NCBI RefSeq assembly: GCF_004210375.1
Contig: NC_134830.1
Span: forward strand, 65,574,326-65,638,325
Direction: 5' to 3'
Origin: Tachypleus tridentatus
Taxonomy: Eukaryota; Arthropoda; Merostomata; Xiphosura; Limulidae
DNA: 64,000 nt
The notes under the pieces are model-generated. The model was given only the letters and a program-made list of their open reading frames with translations. It did no database searches and was not told the origin of the DNA. The translations under genes and the position numbers were made by a program. Position 1 is the first letter of the stretch. Each line of letters begins with the position of its first letter. Positions 11,793 through 25,700 of this stretch are shown one piece after another.

Positions 11793-14700
11793 ATTTCTCT
11801 GGAAAGTTTGATTTTATTTATTTCGTTATCAAGTCTTTAAGCGATGCTTAAAGACACTCATTGATATGAATATTATGTCCGTGTATTGGCAAACGTATCT
11901 TACAATATATGTCAAGGCAAGTCATGGTCGCAAATATGATCCGAAGATTACGAGTAAAAGAAGTTAAGTTACCCTGCATTTGTGACTCTTTTAAACTGTA
12001 AATTTGGATTTTTTTACTTGTAAGACAATTTTCGCACATGAGGTCTTTCTTCAAGTTTTGAAATGTGATTTTACGTTTAAACACAGATTATTTTCCTTTC
12101 TATCTAAATTATTACTGGTCAAGAATTGAAATGAAGCCTAGGTCATTCCATTAATTGAACTTTACACCATCATAAATGTATTTTTCAACCGATATTTGTA
12201 TTTAACAAGTTTCAAACAATGACAGAAAATTATTCTCTGTGTTACTTAATAAAGTTATTAAAAGTATAAATTATAAAACGGCAAAACATAGTAGAGAAAA
12301 GTGTCCAAAGATTCAAACACATTCAAATCAAACTTTTTTAGTCATTACAAATGTGATACATATGAGTTCATGCTTCGAGAATGTCTACTGTTGACACCTG
12401 AAATGCAGAAGAAATCGAATGCACATTTATTAAATAACATGTTCTTGAATAGCAGCAGAATGGTTAACAAAGTGATTTATAACATAAATGATAAAATGAT
12501 AAAACTTACAAAAATATTGTATTAATAAGTACAAATAAACTTGTTAATTTATTTACAATAATAGTTATTCTGGTTTTCAGGTTAAAGGTTTTATGCTACT
12601 ATTTTTCTTCATTGGAGGGATTCTCTTGTGTTTATCTGCAATCATGTTCTTCTTGTTACCAGACACAGGTGATATGATATAAATTTTATTATAATTAACT
12701 CAACCTGTGTTAAAATTCTATGCTATGATATTTTAATTTATGGTTGTTAGACTAATTTAATACATAAATCGGTTTTCAAAATAACTGTAATCGTATTTAT
12801 TGGTTGCTTAGAACCACTTTCGTTTGATTAAAAATATTTTAAAATTTTCAGTCATTAATATGTTATTTCTTAATATTTTGTTTGTAATATAGTCAGTTAC
12901 ACTTGATTATTCTCCTTTTTTGCCTCTTATGTTTAATCAAAATATGCTACCCAAGAAAACAAGGGTGAAGTTTTGAAGATTATTCTTAACCGATCTTTTA
13001 TTGTGGAAATGATAAATACCTTAACAGGCTTCATTATCGTGGGCTTAAATGAGGCGACCTTGGAGCCTCACATCAGACAGGTACATTAAATTCAGTTGTT
13101 TTTTGTGTTCCATGAATTCCTTTGAAAACATCAAGCAGTCAAGTCGTATTAGAAAATTGGTTTACATTATCATCAGTTAGATTTTATTTTTTCTATCGCA
13201 ATTTTAAATTTTCCAATGACGTAGCAAGTAAATTAATGATTATTTGAACTAATCGCTTCGTTAGTCAAAATAGCTATACACTAACTACTCGTTTGTTTGT
13301 TTTTCTTGCGAAAAGTTACACATTAAGCTACTTGCGATAGTCTACCGAAGATATTCGAGCCTGGAATTTCTTTACTATTTTGAATTTAAGTATAAAAGTA
13401 AAAACAAAATGGTCCAGTCTATTTAATTTCAACTCTCGAACTATTTGGAATTTGTAAACTTGTTTTCAACATTTATTAATAAAAAAGGAGATCTAACTAT
13501 TCACAAAATATATTTTGATGGCAAATGTTTTAAGGGATTTAGATCGATATATATACATACATTTCTATATTAATGTCCACCATTGTACTATCAAAATAAA
13601 ATATAAACATTTAATATATTTATACTCGGATAAATATGGAAAATAAATTGAACAATCAAATCCAGTTACAATTCTATGACTCAAGAAATCAAATTGTATA
13701 TTATTGAATATGAGTTTTATCATTTTCTGAAGCATTGTGTGATTACTTCGTGCAGTTTGGTCTGGCACCAACGGTTGTTGGACTTATATTTATTGTGTCT
13801 GGTGGAATGTATTCGATTGGATCTCTTGTCAGGGGAAAAATTTATCACAAAACTGTGAGTATACAGATTCAATTGATTAATATTTGTCTTTTATAAAGAT
13901 GGATTATTATACTTAAATTAAAAAGTAACCACGATGTTTAAATAAAAAGCCAACAACATTTCAATTACGATAAATATTCATATTCATTGCTTATAAAACA
14001 AATTTACAAACAGACATCCAATCAAAATAAAAGTACAATTTGCAATAAACCTGAATTAAATAGGCATGCTCTGAGCTCATTTTATTGTTTTTCAGCTACA
14101 TTCTTGCTTTCCAATCTATATAAACAACAATATTTGCATAACGAGTTTATTATTAATTTGACCCGCACCTTTCCTTCCTCCAAAAATGTAAGTTTTATCT
14201 CATATTATACACTATGTGTTTTTATATCTCGGATTGTTTTCTTGTATTTCCAAACTTATTTTTTCTCTAGGTAGACAAGGAAACAATTTAGAGTTTAGAT
14301 ATTCTACTACAAGAAAATTTCGTTCTCTTCGGTTTTTCATACTTTTCGCATCATAAAACAAAAGTTATTATCTGCTATTGTTCTTGTTAGTTCATCATAA
14401 CTAACTGCAAGCTAACGATCATAATGGAGCCACATCTAATACGATAAATTATGTAATTAGAAACAGTTTAGTACGTTAAGATCAACTTATAGTGGTAGGC
14501 GTATTTACTTTAACTAACTATATTTATCTACGTATTACTATTACATACACAGTAGCAACTCATTGCTATTCCAGGTTAATACTCTCGCATCAGGCTAAGA
14601 ATATTAAGGAATTAAATGACAATAATTTAGTTATGGTTAAGTTAAAATGTGACACTCCAACGTACATTTACCTATATTTAATATTATTAGTCTACTTTGA

Positions 14701-15030
14701 TAATTTTAAATCAATAAACTAAAATACCTTAAAATTGATTTTCATGTTTTAATTATATTTCGAAAATTTCTAATTCTGAAAAAAAAATATCTTTAACATT
14801 TTAATGGCGTGACTGCTAAAATTTATGTTCTTCACATTAAACTCGAAAATTTAATTTCTTTCAAAGTTTTATAAGTATGACATTAACTTATAACAAGAAT
14901 GACATTTCTATATAAATAAAATCTTACTGTGTGAATAAAAATATTTCAAATCATAACATATGCGTTCTACTATCATATACGGGGTATTTTATTCTTTCGA
15001 ATTTCTCTCTCGTTGTTATCGGAGGGGTAA

Positions 15031-15090
15031 ATTTCCTTATACAATTATAATTTAATAATAATTTCCTTATACAATTATAATTTAATAATA
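15031..15090. repeat. Perfect 30 bp tandem duplication
   Basis: Two adjacent identical 30 bp units beginning ATTTCCTTATACAATTATAA, in intron 9 of copy A. A recent slippage event. Confidence 0.95.
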
Positions 15091-15925
15091 ATCATACAAA
15101 TAAGTACATCGACATAATTTTAAACTGAAATCATTTATGTATTAAGGTGTTTTCTGTTATATGACCAATGTTATTTATAAAATTAAAAATACTTAATAAA
15201 TATGGGCTATAAATTAAGAAATCAGCAGTTTTTTATTCAATTAAATCTATTGCTATAAAAGCTGTAAAGGATAATAAAATATACTTTATCGGTAAGTGAA
15301 CTCAAAAAGAAAACATTTTTGAGATTTGTTTTTAGGGCGTTTGATTTTATACTCCAAGAATGTGAATCACATAGATAATAATATCCTGGTCAGTCTCTCA
15401 GGGTTAACATACCATGTGTGCAAAATTTCTTTGTTAGTATGTTCTTTACTTTTGAACCTATTGCAGTAACATACATCTAATCACTTTCTCTTATTATTAT
15501 CGACAACACATATAGCATAAAGATATTTTGGTGGCAGTAAAATAGCTGAGTAGAATGATTTTGAACACTTAGTATTGTTTGTTTATTCGTCTTTGAAGAG
15601 ATGACAACAATCGTTTAAGACTTGACACTGAGAATTACTATGATAAGGAAAAAAATATAGCAACAACATGAATTCCTTCTCTGTTTGGAAGAGAAGTCCT
15701 CCTTGTGTATTTCAACATTGTCAAAACTCCAGAAACCATTTTTTTCATCCATTACATGTTAGCTTAAGTGTAAGTGTCCATAATTTGCATCGATATTGCT
15801 GAAGGAAATATAGGTATATATGAAGTCTCAAGCAAAGAATCTGCTCTTGAAACAATCAAAACATGCGTAGCAAATTTTATGGCCATAACAAATTTGATAA
15901 TTCGAAAAAAATAAGTTCCGTTTAG

Positions 15926-16193
15926 TTTCTTTTGAATTTTGCGCAAAGCTACTCAAGGGCTATCTGCGCTGGCCGTCGCTATTTTAGCAGTGTAACACTA
16001 GGAGAAAGTAGCTATTCATCACCACACACCACCAACTCTTGGACTACCCTTTTACCACGAATAGTGATATTCACCGTCACATAATAGCGCCCCCAAGGCT
16101 GAAAGCGCGAGCATGTTTGGTGTGACGGAAATTCGAACCCGCTACCCTCGAATTACGAGGCGAGTGCATGAACCCCCTGGCCATCTGGGCCAA
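15926..16193 (-). repeat. SINE, family 1, near full length, intron 9 of copy A
   Basis: TTTTGCGCAAAGCTACTCAA at the tail side, then the body and a tRNA-like head with B-box complement GAAATTCGAACCCGC. Confidence 0.88.
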
Positions 16194-16504
16194 TGTCAGT
16201 TTAAACAGAAATATCACTAAGAACTGGCACAAGTGACCAGTGCCCTAATTATATTTAACAATGCCCCTAATACGCCGTTGGTATCTTTAAAAAATAATGA
16301 TTTAAAACTGTGATCGATATTATACTGAAACACTGAAATTTTCCCAAAGTTCTGGAACAAATCGGAAAAACGTTTGGTAAATCTTAATAGAATTATCACT
16401 TGGTTTTCCATGTGGCTATTTAAGTTCGCTTAACATACTATATAGCTTGTTTCACCTAACCAATATTCAACAATATTCGAAGATACGCTAGTGCTTTCAT
16501 GAAA

Positions 16505-16610
16505 CACATTGTGTTCATACTTACTCTCAAAAATCTTCTACACATTTAGAGAATTGGCAGGACTTCAATACACTTTTACCAATATACATTAGATGCATAA
16601 ACTGAAACAA
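16505..16610. repeat. Repeat R fragment in intron 9 of copy A
   Basis: CTCAAAAATCTTCTACACAT followed by ATTGGCAGGACTTCAATACA matches the right end of repeat R at about 43,670. Confidence 0.4.
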
Positions 16611-17944
16611 ACGTAGTTATTAAAATCAATGTTTAACAGTAAATCTGTTACCGATAAAAAATTAGATCAAGTGCAAAGGAAAAAAATTATTTTTCTCCCT
16701 GCTTTACAATAATTTTTTTTCAAATATATTCATTCTAACAAAAAATCATTTAATACTTAATAATATTTGCTCAAGTTCTTCTTGGAATCGTAGCTGGAGG
16801 AAAAATAATCATGGGATTCAACTATACCTCGAGATCAACAGTGTAAGATTTATATACTTAAAATATTAAATACAAGTAAAAACTAATTTATGAAATTAAT
16901 GCTGTTAAAGAATAAGTACGAATAAAATAAGTGAAATATGTAACAGAAGAGTGAGGATCTTCCTTGTTTCGCTTTGGAACATTCATCAGTATATATTAAG
17001 GCTTCTGTCTGACAAATGAATTAAAAATATAATGTAAGTAGCAAGTACTTATAATTTAGCAGCCTTCACTACAAAACTGAAGGTTCTTTTTTCTTATTGC
17101 GAAGCCTTTTGTTTTATATAACCTATAAATTTTTGTGAAATCTCTTCAGCTAAAATAGAATTACTTGTTTTATTGGAATTACTAAAGTTATAGATTCTAT
17201 TTTTGGTCTGAATGATTACCACCTATTATCCATTAATTTATGTTAAATCGAAACTCTATTTTACTCCTTTTTTCCAGATCTCGCGGATTCTTAGATGACG
17301 TCACTACTTTAACAATTGTATCTGGTCTCTTTAACAGTACATTTTGTTTTGGGTAAGTTTTGTTACAAATAATAAATATAACTAAGTTTTCCAATTTAAA
17401 TCATCCGTTTCTTCTCTTCGAATTCAGTGCATGAAAGTATAATGTATGTTATTTTCTTTATCTAGCTATTTTATTGGACCATCTCTAGGGGAGGGAATGG
17501 GTTATGAAAATGGATCAATGGTTCTGCTGGGAATTGAATTGGCTGCAGTAAGGTTACCTGTTTCTTTCAGCAAGAAATAAGTCAATTTGTACAGGTTACC
17601 GTTAAAGATGTATAAAGCAAACTTAGAAATCACTGTATGTTTCATAATATTTCACAAAGAATAGTGAAAGGACATAATTTTTCGAATTATATATTCATTA
17701 CTGAATTTCTGAATACTCTAATTCAAAAATAATTCATCAGGAAGTAAATAACTGTTTCATTTTCTATATATGTAACAAGTAAGACGTTTTATAATAGTTT
17801 CCATCTCTATCTATTATTGTTTAGATGGCGATAACTGTCCTACATGTACTGTGGAAAAAAACTTGCGAAAGTTGTCAAAGAAATGCAAGAATTGTAACTC
17901 ATTACGTGAGAAGGTTCTTCAGTGGTACGATTATCTGTATGTAA

Positions 17945-18964
17945 GAAACCAATGTTTAACTTGTATTATCATGTTGTTTGTTGCTAAAATGTAACATTAA
18001 GTCTTCTCACACGTTCAGTTACATGTCTACGATGTATTGAGACAGGAATTATTTCATATTCTGTTATAAAGTAATGCACTCTTTAATGTAGATACACTGT
18101 CCTAACGATATTTCTATAAATGCTTTTTTACTTACGCTTCTCCATACTATAGATATACACAGTGTTCTTGTTGGACTTAAAATTCCTCTGTAACAGGTGC
18201 CTCTGACTCTTTTGCTCTAAATTCAACGATAAACGAAGAACATGCACTCCACTTGCTAACAAATTAATATATATATTTGGAACAAGTAAACGAATGTACA
18301 TCAAATTATTTACACTATAGAGATAACAGAGATATTACAACCAGTATATGATTCTCTTCTTGTCACAGTCCGTTTAAGTTTATACAATTTCTTTAAACTT
18401 TACGTTGATAAGGCTCACTTCCTTTCCACATTTCTGTGGTACTTGTATTCTTTTTTTAATTGACTTAAAATTGCAATGCAAGTTACCACAGTAAAACAGT
18501 GGTCTTTCAGTAACCCTTTGGTTTCCTTTCTTCAAAATACCATTTGTTCTTTTTCCAAAGGTGTACCACTTATGCTGATTAAAGTACATTAAAACTACGC
18601 TTTGACGAAAAAGTTTCTTCCTTTTCTACTCTTTGTATTACTCTGACATATTAAACGTTAACCTTATGATAATCTTTGGAATCACTTCTATCGTACACTA
18701 CTTCACGCCAAACGTTTCATTGGCCGTGGTTTTAACATCTTTGCTCATGTCTTTTTTCTGTGTACTGTTTTGCGTTCACCTTATACTATGTATATATTCT
18801 TCGCTTTAGTCTCGACATTGGTGAGTAGCAAAACAACTTTCACTGATCCATACAGTATCTAAACCAAGTAATAATTCCTACAGTCTCTTATATTATGAGA
18901 ATAATACATTTACCCGAGTCCCAAACAAGCCGAGATCAGATAACCTTGTGAGTAACACAAATTA
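17945..18964. other. 3' flank of copy A; no gene seen
   Basis: Non-coding, homologous to 37,860-38,915 in unit B. Probably 3' untranslated and intergenic sequence; no clear poly(A) signal could be assigned. Confidence 0.5.
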
Positions 18965-19104
18965 TAGTGATAAAATGAAATATGAAAAATATGAAAAAAA
19001 ATTCATCTACTACTGGAAATGTCTTTGTTAGATTGTGCTATGATAAAATAAAGCTAAATAATACCATCAAGAATCCGTCAGATTGCGAATTATTGTTTTG
19101 TATT

Positions 19105-19302
19105 TCTTTTTTTTTTTTGAATTTCGCACAAAGTTACTCGAGAGTTATCTCTGCTAGCCGTCCCTAATTTAGTGGTGTAAGACTAGAGGGAAGGCAGCTA
19201 GACATCACCACCCGTCGTTAACTCTTAAGTTACTCTTTTACCAACGAATAGTGGTATTAACCGTCACATTATAGCGCCCCCACGGCTGAAAGGGCGAGCA
19301 TG
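19105..19302 (-). repeat. SINE, family 1, head-truncated
   Basis: T-run, GAATTTCGCACAAAGTTACT, a complete body, ending at GGGCGAGCATGA. The tRNA-like head is missing. Confidence 0.88.
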
Positions 19303-20754
19303 AAAGAACACTGCCGAATGAAATTAGTACATATCCTCTACTAAAATTAGAATGTTCGAAGTTATAATCAGCAAAGGTTTGAATATTTTTCAAATTACGA
19401 ATATATATAATGTACAAATATGAAATCCTAAAATGGCGGTGAATTATTGTTTGATAATACTTGAAGGGAAGTTTCTTTATTGTTCTATTGTATCTAAAAA
19501 TTACCCCAACGTTCCAATAAACCAAAGTGAGACTGAAATTTTATTGTTTATTCATTAAACATTTTATTGTACTCTGATACTTGTAAAAATATATTGTGTA
19601 CTATACAATGCTTGTTTTAAATGTTTATCAGTTTCAACCATATTAATTTTCCATAAAATATCAGAGATATGGCTTATTGTATATTTAACTTTATGTACTA
19701 ACTGTAGTTTAGACGAACAATTTAAATATGTAAAATAATTTGGAAATTTCCTTAAATTGAGATATTAAGCATTTAAGCATAGAAAATCTTTTTAACTAAT
19801 GAAAATTAATAAAATATGTAACTCTTGAAAATCGATTAAACTAATAATATAAAATATCAGTAAGTTAAATTTTATAATATAATTTATGTTCTGGTCTCAA
19901 TTTTGTACATATCTTACATATATATTTCAAGTGAATTTAATATATAAAGCACTGGAACTAAAATGTTTAAAATAAAATCTACTTTAATATGAGGCGTAAA
20001 TGTCTTTATCTTTTTTTTTATGTTTTACTTTATCGTTGGACATTTTATTAAAGAAGTAAAACAACTCCACCATATTTTTTTATTTAAGCCATAATTAACT
20101 TTCTTCATTTCACGTACTCGTTAAGATATTTCTTCTCTATTACAGCTGTTTTCTTAATGATTACAGGTGAAATACTTTTCTATAAACATAAGTACTAATA
20201 ACACATAATTGTCATTTCAGTTTGTGATAATTTAATACTATATAAAATAAACCAGGGTTCTTATGTTTTCAGAACCATTTATTTTTATACTGAATTGTAT
20301 GCGCATTGGCAAAGTATCACTGTGGTGACACGTGATGTCAACCAGACACCGTATCATTGGTCTTTGGATGTAATCACATTAAATATATGTGTATCCAAAT
20401 GATGTTTGATTGTTTTGTAATGATTTAGCTTTTGCTTACGGTATCTCTTTCGGTTTCATTGTATTTATTTTAATTTACTTATATATATATATATCGGAAA
20501 AAAAGTTTATTTTTCTTCTTGTAACTTCAGAAATAAAATTAATAAAGAACTTGCGAAAGCAATTACCATTGTCGTAGATGAGCATTGTAGTGTATTTTTA
20601 TTTAACACCGAATTTAGCACCTTATTAGACTGTAAACAAAATTTCTCGTGGTTAATATTTAAAGACTGTCCGTCTAAAGTGAAGAAAGCTTCATTTACAA
20701 ATATTACGTTAAATGCTATTATTTGACATGGCGCTCAGTTTGGGAGCATTCATA

Positions 20755-20850
20755 ACTAGAAATCGGGTTTAGATACCTGTGGTTAGCACAAACAATGCAC
20801 CCCATGATGTAGTTTCTGATAACATATAACTAAACAAACGAAAAAAAAAC
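20755..20850 (+). repeat. Possible SINE, family 3
   Basis: GGTTTAGATACCTGTGGTTA, then GTTTCTGATAACATATAACT and a CAAA tail, resembling family 3 in outline. Weak. Confidence 0.35.
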
Positions 20851-21389
20851 CATACTAAAAATTTATCCGTGTTTTAAGGCTAATTGCACTTCTTCAGATA
20901 AATTCACTTTTTAATTGTAAAATAGAATAAACCACTTTTCATTCCTCACACTTGAAAATGTGAACCATTTCAATTTATGTTGTTTCGGCACCTCAATTTT
21001 TTTTAAGTTTCTCCAGACTATCTGTTCATACAATGTAATCTCTGGGTGCCACTTTTACCACAAAAACAGGCATTCGAATCCATATAGGAGAAATGAGTGA
21101 GTACCTTTATAATCCTAGTCTTCCTGCACGTACTTCAGAATGATACCATTATACTAAACATTCGTCTAAAACTTACATAACAGCTAGGAAGTGACATGTG
21201 CAGTTTTATTACATGCAAAATTAAAACTGCTGGATTACGTTGTTCGTTCATCTACTCATGATTCAGCTTCAAACCACTACAGAATTAAGGAATATATATA
21301 ATACTAGTTCATCTGTTGATGATTTAATTTCAAACCACAATCGTGTGAGCATAGTTTTGTTGCTGTGGTTATTTGGTTTTGTAATATGT

Positions 21390-22330
21390 TGAGTGTTTTG
21401 TTTCACTCAGGCTCACAGAATGTATAATCCAGTATGGGTGATTTTTCTGTGCATTTCTGTTTTTAATGTTGTATCGTTTCTAGTTATCTTGAGGTTAAAA
21501 AGACTGGTTGGTTCTTAGATTTCATATTCACAAATGAACTTAATGTTGGGGTGTATTGAGTTAACATGGTTGAAAAACAAAGTCTGTGTTCTGTAGATAT
21601 GAATTCAGCAATTGTATAATCAACATTTCTGTACGGATATTGTAGTGAATGGGTAGAGCTAAATTAAACTCTTGTGATTTAATCTGCGTCATATAAATGT
21701 TGGCTAAAACTGGTGACACGGGATTCCCCATACTTAGGTCATTTATTTGCAGGTAGTTTTGGTTATTGAACATAGGTAGTTTTGGTTGAAGTGAAATCTA
21801 TCGACGATGCTAATTGGTTGCTGGGGAAGAGTATCAATGGGTTGGGATTTTGGATATTAATTTCTAAAGCTATCTATATACACAGCTATCTCTGAAAAAG
21901 GAGCTACCTGATGCTACATATAGAAAAAATGCCAACAATATATATTTACCGAGATTATTGTTAAATAATTCATTGGTCGACATTATAGGTCGTAAAGTAC
22001 AATTGGGTTTATCAATTTTGTATAATTGTGGTGTGCGTGAGTCGGTTTCTCGAAGGTAAGAATAAAGATTTTCTCACTTGTGTTGTTTTTAATTTGTTGA
22101 AGTATTTTGTTTTATTGGGTTTCATGTGTTTTTGTTAGAGTTGTGTTTATAAGTTTGAATTTATTTGTATCTGATAAGATGATGTTCATTTTTTGAATGT
22201 ATTCTTTTGTGTTCATTATAACAAAAACATAGCTTTGTTCTGCTTCAAAAATTTTGATGTTGTTGACTTGTTTCAAGTTCTTTATATAATTAATTTCTTT
22301 TCTTGTGATGTCTTTTATGGTGTGCAGCTG
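21390..22330 (-). mobile_element. Penelope-like retroelement, reverse transcriptase fragment (decayed)
   Basis: On the minus strand, successive pieces match Penelope-like elements: a conserved N-terminal stretch (VIMNTKEYIQKMN...ILSDTNKFKLIN, about 22,255-22,150), the RT core (LSMGNPVSPVLANIYM, about 21,735-21,690) and a later CTEKSPILDYT-like piece near 21,440. Frames are interrupted several times, so it is a fossil. No endonuclease domain was recognised. Penelope-like elements belong to neither the LTR nor the ordinary LINE groups. Confidence 0.78.
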
Positions 22331-22709
22331 TGAATCAGGCGTTTATTCAAAACACATCAAATAAATCAAACTAATTATTGCGTGTGATATATATGAAACG
22401 TGTATTTCAAAAAATAACAATTTCGTGTCCAAATGTTTTATTATAAGTATTGTATTAAATAATTAAATTAAATTATAATTGTATTAAAATGATGATTTAT
22501 TTTTGTTCTACTTAGTTAATTAAAAATGTTAATCATATAAATATTATGAAGTAAAATATACCTTATGTTTTCACTCTTTCATGCATTTAAAGTGTAGCAT
22601 GCAATCAATCTGATCTGGTCTACGTTGACCTTATCTTATACTATTCAGAATTATATCGTTTTACTCTCCCTTATATGTCTGAACTTTCTCACTAGAGGTG
22701 TCACTAAAG

Positions 22710-25700
22710 AATTCTTTACATTTCTTTTAATTAGTTCTATCGATGCCAAGTAGAAATTGAGAAATACCTCAGAAAATTTCTCTCCCATACTTGCTAATGC
22801 GCTGGGTGGATGACGAGAGTTGCAAGAGCACTCTGGATATCTGATCCTATGTGAGTAAGTATATATTGTTTGGTTCTCTTAGACTGGTTCACTCCCTCAT
22901 TTTTATTCATTCTGAAGTTGTTGTTTTCATATGGAGTTCTTGCTAGGTCAGTTTCCCCACATATACAAAAGGATGAACTATGCTAAAAAATATAGAAATA
23001 ACTAAATGACCAACGGCGAAGCATTTCTGTGTTGTAGCCCAAAATTAGATATCCCAGTTAATTTGAACATATGTGTAAGAATACGTTGTTAAATCTAATT
23101 AACGCTGGCCATGAACAGAGTCTAAGGACTCACAACGATAAAATCAGGGGCTTTATTCCCCTCGGTGGGCTCACCAAATAGTCCCATGAGGTTTTGCTAT
23201 AAGAAAACAAACACATACACACTATACTAAAAATTCCTAAAAGTCACAGATAAACCGATAAAATAGACTTACTTTTGTTTATTTTATTATTTTAATACAA
23301 TGTCTTATTGTATCGTTTTATTATTTAAAAAGTAATTAAAATATATATAAAGATAAAAAATAAACTGTAATTAGTATTGAAAGATTTTTAGTGCTGGTGA
23401 AAACAATCTCACTACTAAAACCTGTAGTGTTGAGGATATTGTTACAGTTAACAGTGAGATTATATCGGCGTAGCGTTTCTAATGGACTTACTAGCTTAAA
23501 CTTCAGGTAAACTAATTTTGTCCTGGTTTTAAACAATGAAATTAAACTGTAGACCATCTAGTTAACAACCTATAATATTAAAATATAAAATATCGCAAGT
23601 TTGTTCTATCTGTTATTAATGTGATATTCTTTAAGAAATATGATGCTGCAGACACAATTTTCAATTTAACTGAGAGAGAATGTATAAACTCAATTTAAAC
23701 AACGCAAGTTCATCAGCAATCACATATATTAAAGAAATAACTTGGTCATAAGTTTAATCTAAAAATATTTAAATCGTAGCAAAGTTTGTTCATAAACGAT
23801 CTTCGCAGTTTGCTTTCCATCTACCAACAAATAAAGATTTTGAAGCAGTCCAAATCGTGAACACACAATATCTCACTGACCATGTGGAAAACATGGTTCT
23901 TTGAGAAAGAAACAAACAACTTTAACTCTGAATCCCTTAAAAATATTCTACATTGTTTAATGTGTCAACCTTTCAAGATTGTTTGAGGTTTATTTCATAA
24001 GCTGGGAGTAAATAACCAATACACTTCAGAAAATACAAATTGATTTAAGTTCAATTTCCCCTTCTTTCGACATTCTCCATATCTCATAATGTTCACATGT
24101 AAATTTTACTTCATATTACCACAATTGTCTCAGAAGAAAAGGGGAGCAAACAAACACATTTCATCTTTCTATATTCTTAAGAATATTTTGTTAGATTTAT
24201 ATCCAACTTCTGAATAGCAATCAGTCCCATGCTGCACAAACTTGCTTTAATAATTTAAAAACAGGAAAAAGTAAAAAGGATAAAATGTTATTCGGTTAAA
24301 GAGAAGAATTTAGTATAAATACGGGAATATTTTTCTGAGACCAAATATTCTCTTTTCGATTTCAAATCTATCGTTATTTTAGAACGAAAAAGCACAAGTT
24401 ATATTTATTTCCTTGTTTTATGGTCGTTACGAGGTCGGTTAAATTGACAAACCCTTTCTTGTTGGGGTAGAGAAACTATAACAGACAAAATATGATGTTT
24501 TATTAATGACAAACGTTTGAAATGTATCTCCGAAGTTTTAGAGATCAGACAGGTAAACACTTGAGATTTTTAGGTGCAGAGTATTTGTTAATCATAACGT
24601 GAAAATAGTTTCACACTTGGACATTAAAGAAAACATCCTCGATATTTAATCTTTAATAAAAATACTTCATTAAAATATCTGATAATGTGTACGGAAAAAT
24701 TGTAACCTAAATTTTATGAAATTTGCATATAAGTATTTGCATGAAAAAATTTTTGTATAAATACTTAGCTCATGAACATTAGAAATTGGCTTCATTAATC
24801 TCTATATTCGATTCGCTTTGAGCTTCTACAAAGAAGCGCTACATTTGGATTACACTTATTTGACTTCATATCATCACGCAAGAAGAGTACTGATTTTTGT
24901 TTAGTTTTTGTACTTGTCGTAGAGTTTAGATATATTACTTTAAATGCTTTACGATTTGCTCTGATTCTAGAAAAGTGAAGTAACTTTCTGGACTATTTTG
25001 TTGCGGATCACATTTTCATTCAATGGTATATTTTGAGGCAGCTTTTGGACTTTTGTTTAAAATGACTGGTATAATTGGACAGAGAATTGCTATAATGTCT
25101 TTTCGTTTCAAGGTGACACGCAGAAGGTTAAATGATTCTTTCAGTTTATTACTAAACACATATTCAGCTTTAGTCTCATGTCATCATGTATGGAGTTTTC
25201 TAATTTATTATTAATCTCATAGCCACAAACCAGTTGCATAAAGTAGTTAATGGACAAATAAACACCTTAGTCACATCTTTTTAGAAAAAGTAACATTTAT
25301 TTAGTACTTCACCTGAAATGGATTTATAATGTTCTGGTAATAAAAAGAACGAAAATATACTATAATTGGTATGTGCACGTGACGTTAGTAATTGAAACGC
25401 AGTACTATTACTTTTTTAATGGTTTATATATTTCAGGAAGAACATGAATTCAGAGTTTTAGCTTTATTAAAATTAGTATAAGCTTCTAACAATTTCATAA
25501 TATGTTCTGGCTAGCAACATTATTAAGTGTTGTGTCTAACAACGGATTGTGTCATCTTTTCCTGAATAACAACCATGAATGCACAGAATACAAAAAGAAT
25601 TGAGATCCCAGATTGTGGTAGCAAAGGAGATATCAGGAGTTTCCTTAAATCAAATCATGCTTGCACAACTTAGGCATGGCGAATGGAAATATTGTTGTCT

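Larger units (their letters stand above)
10770..11990 (-). other. Segment inverted relative to unit C (59,590-60,860)
   Basis: The reverse complement of this stretch aligns in order with unit C: GTAATCAAGCGG, AGTAAACGAAACAATATTCC, CGTCACAGGCATAACAAAAT and the SINE with its flank AACTTTCCAGAGAAATATGA. Sequence left of about 10,760 and right of 12,016 aligns in direct orientation. Borders are good to a few tens of bases. The motif C exon, present in C just right of the segment, is absent here. Confidence 0.85.
4306..17944 (+). pseudogene. SLC18B1-like MFS transporter, copy A (broken)
   Basis: Family role: membrane antiporter of the SLC18/vesicular amine transporter branch. Exons recognised by phase and homology to copy C: e1 4306-4719, e2 5875-5968, e3 8307-8380, e4 9629-9776, e6 12581-12668, e7 12941-13080, e8 13756-13854, e9 14096-14187, e10 about 16776-16842, e11 17278-17352, e12 17466-17547, e13 17825-17944 with the natural stop. 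The e5 exon carrying motif C is absent. Lesions: TAA in e1 (4573-4575); a one-base loss in e2 giving TGA at 5890-5892 and a weakened donor; TGA as codon 2 of e3 (8310-8312); e7 acceptor CAG changed to CAA (12938-12940); TGA in e9 (14159-14161). Exons e4, e6, e8, e11, e12 and e13 remain open. The e10 acceptor at 16775 does not fit the e9 phase, so that border is unsure. A pseudogene is well supported; expression as shortened transcripts cannot be excluded. Confidence 0.88.
18965..22705. mobile_element. 3.7 kb block private to unit A
   Basis: Unit B runs continuously across this point (about 38,915). The block holds a SINE (19,105-19,302), a possible SINE (20,755) and a Penelope-like fragment (21,390-22,330). 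The remainder is AT-rich without recognisable genes. It is either a composite insertion in A or a deletion in B. Confidence 0.55.

Noticed and set aside
20470-20500. AT dinucleotide run as a functional element
   Set aside because: Short simple repeat, ordinary for this base composition.
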